64,000 bases of DNA from a bacterium (GTDB lineage: Bacteria > Bacillota > Clostridia > Lachnospirales > Lachnospiraceae). Below, in pieces: positions 58,282 to 64,000 of this stretch. A model generated the notes under the pieces. It was not told where the DNA came from and did no database searches. It saw nothing but the letters and a program-made list of their open reading frames with translations. The stretch covers positions 1 to 64,000 of the forward strand of contig SFRL01000006.1 in the NCBI GenBank assembly GCA_004562765.1, given 5' to 3'. How positions within the stretch are numbered: position 1 is the stretch's first letter; each line of letters opens with the position of its first letter. Both the position numbers and the translations under genes were made by a program.

Positions 58282-59499
58282 ATGGTACAGATAGCGGTTT
58301 TAGGATACGGTACAGTAGGCTCCGGTGTTGTAGAAGTGATCAATACAAACCAGGAGATTGTCAATAAAAATGCAGGTGATGAGATCAATATCAAATATGT
58401 ATTGGATCTCAGAGATTTTCCGGGGGATCCGGTTCAGGAAAAAATTGTCCATGATTACGAAGTAATCATCAATGATCCGGAGATTAAAGTTGTTGTGGAA
58501 GTGATGGGAGGAACCAATCCGGCGTATACTTTTGTAAAAAGAGCATTGGAGAGTGGAAAATCTGTATGTACTTCCAACAAAGAGCTGGTTGCAAAGCATG
58601 GCACGGAACTTCTGGAGATTGCCAGAGAAAAAAATATAAACTTCCTGTTTGAAGCAAGCTGCGGCGGTGGAATTCCGATCATTCGCCCTTTAAATACTTC
58701 TCTGACAGCGGATGATATTGATGAAATCTCAGGTATCCTGAATGGAACGACTAACTATATTCTCAGTAAGATGGCAGATGATGGTGCGGATTTTGATGTG
58801 GTACTGAAAGATGCACAGGAGAAAGGATACGCAGAAAGAAATCCTGCAGCCGATATAGAAGGATGGGATGCCTGCAGAAAGATTGCAATTCTTTCCTCAG
58901 TGGCTACCGGAAAATATGTGGATTTTCAAGATGTTTATACAGAAGGAATCACCGAGATCACGGCTGCGGATATCAAATACGCGAAAGCATGGGGAGCAAG
59001 TATTAAGCTTCTTGCTACCAGCCGTAAAACCGCAGAAGGTATTTGTGCAATGGTATCCCCTGTTATGATCGATAGAAATCATCCGTTGTACAGCGTCAAT
59101 GATGTGTTTAATGCAATCTTTGTTCATGGAAATGTACTGGGCAACGCTATGTTCTACGGAAGCGGAGCCGGAAAACTTCCGACAGCCAGTGCAGTTGTAT
59201 CTGATGTGGTTGATGCGGTGAAGCATATAGATACCAATGTGATGCCGGGATGGAGCAGCGAGAAACTTGATCTGATACCAGTCGGTGATGTTGAGAGCCG
59301 CTTCTTTGTGCGAATGAAAGGAAGCTGCCAGGAAAAACTGACAAAAGCAGAAGAGGTTTTTGGTACTGTGGATGCCAGAGAACTGGCAGAAGTTGACGGG
59401 GAATTCGGTTTTATCACAGAAAAAATGACAGAAGCAGAATATCAGGAGAAAGCTGAAAAATTGGATGATATTCTGGGAATGATCAGGGTTCGATTTTAG
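58282..59499 (+). CDS. hom: homoserine dehydrogenase
   Basis: A 405-aa enzyme reducing aspartate semialdehyde to homoserine for threonine and methionine. N-terminal NAD(P) fold GYGTVGSGVV, the catalytic part CGGGIPIIRPLN...GTTNYILSKM, and a C-terminal ACT domain (VESRFFVRMKGSCQEKLTKA) for feedback control. ATG 58282 has GGGAG eight bases upstream; the frame could also start at GTG 58273. The aspartokinase that feeds it is 1.4 kb downstream. Confidence 0.95.
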   Translation: MVQIAVLGYGTVGSGVVEVINTNQEIVNKNAGDEINIKYVLDLRDFPGDPVQEKIVHDYEVIINDPEIKVVVEVMGGTNPAYTFVKRALESGKSVCTSNKELVAKHGTELLEIAREKNINFLFEASCGGGIPIIRPLNTSLTADDIDEISGILNGTTNYILSKMADDGADFDVVLKDAQEKGYAERNPAADIEGWDACRKIAILSSVATGKYVDFQDVYTEGITEITAADIKYAKAWGASIKLLATSRKTAEGICAMVSPVMIDRNHPLYSVNDVFNAIFVHGNVLGNAMFYGSGAGKLPTASAVVSDVVDAVKHIDTNVMPGWSSEKLDLIPVGDVESRFFVRMKGSCQEKLTKAEEVFGTVDARELAEVDGEFGFITEKMTEAEYQEKAEKLDDILGMIRVRF

Positions 59500-59505
59500 A
59501 AAATG

Positions 59506-59533
59506 AAAGGACAGCCTTGCTGCTGTCCTTTTT
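59506..59533 (+). terminator. terminator after hom
   Basis: AAAGGACAGC / GCTGTCCTTT, 10-bp stem with a 6-base loop, ending in a run of Ts. Confidence 0.85.
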
Positions 59534-59609
59534 ATCTTGAAATCAGACGAAAGATTGCATTCACTTTTTTAGGAGTGAGTGAGTCTTGATAAGTAGGAGG
59601 ATGAAAAAA

Positions 59610-60809
59610 ATGAAGTATGTGGTAGTGTTAGGTGACGGAATGGCAGACTGTCCGATCAAAGAACTGGGGGATAAAACTCCATTAGAATATGCTGATACGC
59701 CTATGATGGATGAACTTGCGGGATTATCCGAAATCGGTATGGCAAAGACAATTCCGGAAGGGATGAAACCGGGAAGTGATACGGCAAATCTGGCTGTGAT
59801 GGGATATGATCCCAAACAATATTATACCGGCAGATCTCCGTTGGAAGCACTGAGTATCGGTGTGGATATGAAAGATACAGATGTGGCGATCCGGTGTAAT
59901 ATCGTAACCGTTTCAGACGAAGAAGCAGTATATGAGGATAAGACTATGATCGATCATAGTTCCAGCGAGATCAGTACGGAAGATGCCGCTATTCTTCTGA
60001 ACGCTGTGATGCAGGAAATGCAGAATGAAACGTATCAGTTTTATGTGGGAACCAGTTACCGGCACTGCCTGATCTGGAACCAGGGACAGGTAGTGGAACT
60101 TACACCTCCGCATGATATTCTGGAACAGAAAATAGGAGAATATCTTCCAAAGGATCCGGTTCTCAGACAGATGCAGAAAAGAAGTTATGAGATTCTGTCA
60201 AAACATCCGCTGAATCTGGAGAGAAAAGCAAAGGGTCTGAATCCTGCAAACAGCCTGTGGTTCTGGGGAGCAGGAACACGTCCGGCGCTGGATTCTTTTG
60301 AAGGCAAATATGGAAAAAAAGGTGTCATGATTTCTGCGGTTGACCTGTTAAAAGGTATTGCTGTTGGTGCAGGACTGACAAATGTAATTGTACCGGGGGC
60401 AAACGGTGGACTTCACACAAATTATGAAGGAAAAGCCCAGGCAGCAGTTGACGCGCTGACAAAAAAAGGGTATGATTTTGCGTATATTCATGTGGAAGCT
60501 CCCGATGAAATGGGGCATCAGGGCAGTGTGGAGCGTAAAGTTCAGGCTATTCAGTATCTGGATCAACGGATCATCCGTCTTGTAAAAGAACAGCTGGATG
60601 CGGCAGGAGAGCCTTATCGAATGTTGATCTTGCCGGATCATCCAACACCGATTTGCGTAAGAACCCATACTGCTGATCCGATTCCATACCTGCTGTATGA
60701 CAGTACGGTGAAAGAGACTCACACATGGAAGTATTGTGAAACAGAAGCGGAAAAGAGCGGCCGTATGTTTGAAAAAGGATATGAACTGATGGCATATCTT
60801 CTGAGATAA
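59610..60809 (+). CDS. apgM: cofactor-independent phosphoglycerate mutase (ApgM-like)
   Basis: A 399-aa member of the archaeal-type 2,3-bisphosphoglycerate-independent phosphoglycerate mutase family in the alkaline-phosphatase superfamily. It begins YVVVLGDGMADCPI and has GSDTANLAVMGYDP with the phospho-serine/threonine region, HVEAPDEMGHQG for metal, and LPDHPTPICVRTHTADPIP. In genomes where it sits beside hom and lysC it may instead be a homoserine kinase-like enzyme; family members of that type have been described, so both readings remain open. ATG 59610 is placed by TAGGAGG. Confidence 0.85.
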   Translation: MKYVVVLGDGMADCPIKELGDKTPLEYADTPMMDELAGLSEIGMAKTIPEGMKPGSDTANLAVMGYDPKQYYTGRSPLEALSIGVDMKDTDVAIRCNIVTVSDEEAVYEDKTMIDHSSSEISTEDAAILLNAVMQEMQNETYQFYVGTSYRHCLIWNQGQVVELTPPHDILEQKIGEYLPKDPVLRQMQKRSYEILSKHPLNLERKAKGLNPANSLWFWGAGTRPALDSFEGKYGKKGVMISAVDLLKGIAVGAGLTNVIVPGANGGLHTNYEGKAQAAVDALTKKGYDFAYIHVEAPDEMGHQGSVERKVQAIQYLDQRIIRLVKEQLDAAGEPYRMLILPDHPTPICVRTHTADPIPYLLYDSTVKETHTWKYCETEAEKSGRMFEKGYELMAYLLR

Positions 60810-60873
60810 TTGTTCGACACTATTATTTTCGGAACAGCGGTACGTTTCTATACTGCACAGTAGGAGGAGACGA

Positions 60874-62088
60874 ATGTTAATCGTTAAGAAATTCGGCGGC
60901 ACTTCGGTGGCAAATAAGGAGCGGATTTTTAATGTGGCGAAGCGCTGTATCCGGGATTATGAAAAAGGACATGATGTTGTAGTAGTGTTGTCAGCTATGG
61001 GAAAGTACACGGACGAGCTGATAGAAAAAGCGAAAGATATCAACCCGAATCCACCAAAGAGAGAGATGGATATGCTGTTTACGATAGGAGAACAGATGTC
61101 GGTTTCTCTGATGGCCATGGCCATGGCGGAGCTGGGAGTTCGTGCTATTTCCCTGAATGCTTTTCAGGTACAGATGAGAACAACCAGTGCCTATGGCAAT
61201 GCACGCCTGAAAAAGATTGATACCGAAAGAATCAAAAGGGAACTGGAAGACCGTAAGATTGTAATTGTTACCGGATTCCAGGGTGTGAACAAGTACAATG
61301 ATTATACGACGCTGGGAAGAGGCGGATCGGATACGACAGCAGTTGCCCTGGCGGCTGCTCTCCATGCGGATGCATGTGAGATCTATACGGATGTTGACGG
61401 TGTATATACAGCAGATCCGAGACTGGTACCTACTGCCAGAAAACTGAAAGCCATTACCTATGACGAGATGCTGGATCTGGCGACTTTGGGAGCCGGAGTG
61501 CTGCACAATCGTTCGGTAGAGATGGCAAAAAAATATGGGGTGCGCCTCGTTGTGCGTTCCAGTTTAAATGAATCAGAAGGTACCGTGGTTAAGGAGGTTG
61601 TGAAAAAGATGGAAAGAATGATTATCAGTGGAGTTGCTCTGGACCGTAATGCAGACCGCATCTCCGTCATCGGAATTCAGGATGTGCCGGGAAGCGCATT
61701 TAAATTATTTAATACATTGGCAAAAAGAAATATAAATGTGGATATTATTATTCAGTCTGTGGGAAGAGAGGGAACGAAAGATATTTCCTTTACAGTATCC
61801 CATGAAAATCTGAAAGAAGCCATTGAACTTCTGGAAGAGTATCAGGAGGCTCTGGGATTTGAACGTGTGGAATATAACTGTGATGTGGCAAAACTCTCTA
61901 TCGTAGGTGCAGGTATGATGTCCAATCCGGGTGTTGCAGCGAAGATGTTTGAGTGCCTGTACAGCCAGAATGTAAATATCAATATGATTGCCACTTCTGA
62001 GATTCGTATCACGGTTCTTGTCAGCACGAAAGATGCACTGAAAGCTATGAATGCGGTCCATGAGGCTTTCGGACTGTCGGAAGAATAA
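60874..62088 (+). CDS. lysC: aspartokinase
   Basis: A 404-aa aspartate kinase starting the lysine/threonine/methionine pathway. It has KFGGTSVAN at residues 5-13 (ATP/aspartate), GRGGSDTTAVALAAAL near residue 150, and two C-terminal ACT domains (ISVIGIQDVPGSAFKLFN and LSIVGAGMMSNPGVAAKMF) for feedback inhibition. AGGAGG precedes the ATG. With hom and the ApgM-like gene it forms a threonine-oriented block. Confidence 0.95.
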   Translation: MLIVKKFGGTSVANKERIFNVAKRCIRDYEKGHDVVVVLSAMGKYTDELIEKAKDINPNPPKREMDMLFTIGEQMSVSLMAMAMAELGVRAISLNAFQVQMRTTSAYGNARLKKIDTERIKRELEDRKIVIVTGFQGVNKYNDYTTLGRGGSDTTAVALAAALHADACEIYTDVDGVYTADPRLVPTARKLKAITYDEMLDLATLGAGVLHNRSVEMAKKYGVRLVVRSSLNESEGTVVKEVVKKMERMIISGVALDRNADRISVIGIQDVPGSAFKLFNTLAKRNINVDIIIQSVGREGTKDISFTVSHENLKEAIELLEEYQEALGFERVEYNCDVAKLSIVGAGMMSNPGVAAKMFECLYSQNVNINMIATSEIRITVLVSTKDALKAMNAVHEAFGLSEE

Positions 62089-62096
62089 GAAATAAA

Positions 62097-62154
62097 AGAT
62101 TCTCACAGGAAACCTTATATGTTATAAACATTGGTTTCGGTGAGAATCTTTTTA
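62097..62154 (+). terminator. terminator after lysC
   Basis: AAGATTCTCAC pairs with GTGAGAATCTT (11 bp), with GGAAACC/GGTTTC extending the stem around an AT-rich loop, then TTT. Confidence 0.85.
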
Positions 62155-62179
62155 ATATAAGGAAAGCTGCTAAAGCAGT

Positions 62180-62929
62180 TTAGATTTCCCCGGTGATATT
62201 CCGGTAGAAGTTGGTCTGGGTCATTGTCATGTAAGGTGTGATCCAGAGATAGCCGATGCCACAGGAGAGCAGTCCCAGAAACATATAGCCCATAAAACTC
62301 AGTTCCAGATAGAGAAAACGTCCTTTGTTTCCTGCCATCATTTTCCTGCTTTCCCGCAGAGCCTGCACCGGTCCGAGATCGTCATAATCTGCCATCAGAA
62401 ACATGGATTGACTATAGACAATAGTAAAATAAAGATACAGGATGCAGCCTACAATCAGGAATGCAATACATAAAATCAATAAAACAATAGAATCGTCAGA
62501 ATACAGTGCTAAAAACAGGAAGATATATCCCGGCAGCAGGCAAGCCATGCAAATCAGACTCATCAGCAGCTGCATCACGATGATTCGATCGGGATGATGC
62601 CGGAATCCATAGAATAAATCTTCAAATCTGACTGGATAGCCGCGGCTTCCGTCCAGAAACATTTTGTTGAAACCAAGCATCAGAATTGATAAAATCAAAC
62701 CAACAATAAATTGAATCAAAAATTCAATGATGACTCCGGAAAGAGAGCCTGAAAAATTTCCTTGTGCGATACTGGTGATGGCCGAACTTCCCTGACCGGT
62801 AAAACTGATGACCATGGAAATGCCAAAGGAAATCATATAGTAGAGCAGATATGCTCCGATGAAAATACCATATTTCCCGTTGAGTTGTGTGCGGGACATG
62901 GCTTTTAAGTCTTTTGATGAATATCTCAT
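62180..62929 (-). CDS. DUF975 family integral membrane protein
   Basis: A 249-aa protein with about six membrane segments. It starts YSSKDLKAMSRTQLNGKYGI and has GFRHHPDRIIVMQLL, LYFTIVYSQSMFLMADYDD, and ALRESRKMMAGNKGR, all typical of DUF975. Function unknown. GGAGG lies six bases before ATG 62929; an in-frame extension to 62980 has no site. Divergent from the DUF2752 gene. Confidence 0.85.
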   Translation of the reverse strand: MRYSSKDLKAMSRTQLNGKYGIFIGAYLLYYMISFGISMVISFTGQGSSAITSIAQGNFSGSLSGVIIEFLIQFIVGLILSILMLGFNKMFLDGSRGYPVRFEDLFYGFRHHPDRIIVMQLLMSLICMACLLPGYIFLFLALYSDDSIVLLILCIAFLIVGCILYLYFTIVYSQSMFLMADYDDLGPVQALRESRKMMAGNKGRFLYLELSFMGYMFLGLLSCGIGYLWITPYMTMTQTNFYRNITGEI

Positions 62930-62966
62930 AGTGAACCTCCATAACAAGGATAAAGGAGAAAGGACA

Positions 62967-63401
62967 ATGGAACAAACCACAGAGAAAAAAACATATAGAA
63001 TCTGTCAGATCAGCTGGTGTGCTCTCGGTCTGGTAGTGCTGCTTGGGTATGCCATGTACCGGAAAGGGATCCAGCCGGAAACAATCGTCCGTTTGTTTCC
63101 GCCCTGTGTTTTTCATTCCCTGACCGGTCTGTATTGTCCGGGATGCGGTGGGACACGGGCAATTCTGGAATTACTCCGGGGGCATATCCTGTTATCTCTG
63201 TGGTATCATCCGATCGTAGTGTATACAGTGGGTCTGTATGGATGGTATCTGTTTACCAATACGATGGAATGGCTGTCGCAGGGCAAACTGTCTATAGGAA
63301 GCCGATATCACAGCTGGTATGGAATTGTTGCAGCGCTTCTTGTGATTGCAAACTGCCTTCTCCGTAATATATTATTGATCGTGTTTCATGTAATACTGTA
63401 A
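62967..63401 (+). CDS. DUF2752 membrane protein
   Basis: A 144-aa protein with three membrane helices and the DUF2752 signature FHSLTGLYCPGCGGTRAILE in the middle, followed by HPIVVYTVG. The role of the family is unknown. GGAGAAAGGAC precedes ATG 62967. Confidence 0.88.
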   Translation: MEQTTEKKTYRICQISWCALGLVVLLGYAMYRKGIQPETIVRLFPPCVFHSLTGLYCPGCGGTRAILELLRGHILLSLWYHPIVVYTVGLYGWYLFTNTMEWLSQGKLSIGSRYHSWYGIVAALLVIANCLLRNILLIVFHVIL

Positions 63402-63406
63402 ATGAA

Positions 63407-64000
63407 TTACAAAGACGTTGCAGGTGACGGAAGCTGATAATTCAGATCGTCGCTGTATCCGCGGGGCTGATTTCCAAAATCTTCAAAGTCCTTGAACTGA
63501 TCAAATAAGTCATCAGCGTTATAGTCATCATAATTACCATAATCATTATAATCATCGTAATTGTCATAGTCACCGTCGTTTTCATATTCATTATAAAATT
63601 GTTCGTATTCTTTTAAAATATCCATATAATAGGAAGGATCCTGAAGTAAAGCTACGATAATAATCATAATCCCGATTACAGAACCGGTGATGGAGAGTCC
63701 CATTCCGATTTTGGCCTGAGGGTCCATAGAGCCCTCTTTTCTGGAGAGCAGCGCGAAAATAATTCCCAGAGCTCCGAAAACATAGGACAATCCGCAGCAG
63801 GTTAAAAGCAGAGATAAAATTCCCATGACAAGCGCTGCAGCCACCATACCATTGCCGGCAGGTCTGTATACAGGACGCTGATAATACGGGCTGCCATTTT
63901 GCTGGTTATTGTTGTTCCAGCCATAAGAATCATTTTGATTTTGCTGATTATTATTGTTCTGATTGTAGGAACTATCCTGACTTTGCTGTGGCTCAGTAAT
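63407..64000 (-). CDS. DUF4190-like membrane protein, partial (start outside the window)
   Basis: At least 197 aa; the frame is open to the last base of the window. The N-terminal part seen here is Gln/Asn/Tyr-rich (SYNQNNNNQQNQNDSYGWNN), followed by two membrane helices with LGIIFALLSRKEGSMDPQAKIGMGLSIT-type spacing of the DUF4190 family, and an Asp/Tyr-rich acidic C-terminus. The short 146-aa form beginning at 63847 would omit the prion-like head. Function unknown. Confidence 0.8.
   Translation of the reverse strand: MTEPQQSQDSSYNQNNNNQQNQNDSYGWNNNNQQNGSPYYQRPVYRPAGNGMVAAALVMGILSLLLTCCGLSYVFGALGIIFALLSRKEGSMDPQAKIGMGLSITGSVIGIMIIIVALLQDPSYYMDILKEYEQFYNEYENDGDYDNYDDYNDYGNYDDYNADDLFDQFKDFEDFGNQPRGYSDDLNYQLPSPATSL

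Overview
The window is chromosomal DNA of a low-to-mid GC Firmicute, most probably a gut Lachnospiraceae (Blautia/Ruminococcus-like). The pointers are a SecA with a C-terminal SEC-C zinc motif, strong AGGAGG-type ribosome sites, a thiM-thiE pair, an LplB/YtcP-type sugar ABC operon with GH32 and fructokinase, a frameshifted prfB, a YdjI/YdjG/YdjH-like operon, and a pheB-hom-apgM-lysC block. The genus is an inference; no rRNA is present.

Host left arm (1-21824): secA; thiM-thiE and a HAD phosphatase; a convergent block (membrane-anchored protein, YesL-like protein, LacI regulator) divergent from a fructoside uptake operon (two permeases, lipoprotein, GH32 hydrolase, fructokinase); a DUF3791-DUF3990-DUF3791 cassette resembling a toxin-antitoxin module; an AraC regulator divergent from a UroD-family methyltransferase; prfB with its +1 frameshift; and an SPFH / zinc-ribbon / TPM operon.

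Prophage (21825-57693, 35.9 kb): inserted in the last codons of the TPM gene and bounded by a 17-bp direct repeat. Every convincing gene lies on the + strand. In order: small early genes with a free-standing IS30-type HTH protein and a radical SAM enzyme; a structured non-coding region with a tRNA-like fold; an SSB-like protein, HUH-type Rep, VRR-NUC nuclease, ParA and ParB; an ArpU-like regulator and late promoter; HNH, TerS, TerL, portal, protease, capsid; head-tail genes; tail genes including a -1 frameshifted chaperone pair and a 1122-aa tape measure; a complete diversity-generating retroelement (variable target, Avd, template repeat, reverse transcriptase); holin and a two-domain endolysin; a small immunity-like region with a palindromic operator over a consensus promoter; a poly-G-interrupted gene; and an IS30-family DDE transposase at the right end. 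No tyrosine or serine integrase is visible, and the prophage termini carry imperfect inverted repeats. This suggests that the phage moves by its IS30-type transposase, while Rep/ParA/ParB suggest a plasmid-like phase.

Host right arm (57711-64000): the prophage end restores the TPM gene's final codons and stop. Then come an ACT-domain PheB-like protein, homoserine dehydrogenase, cofactor-independent phosphoglycerate mutase (possibly a homoserine-kinase-like member), aspartokinase (a threonine/lysine/methionine block), a DUF975 membrane protein, a DUF2752 protein, and a DUF4190-like protein running off the window end.
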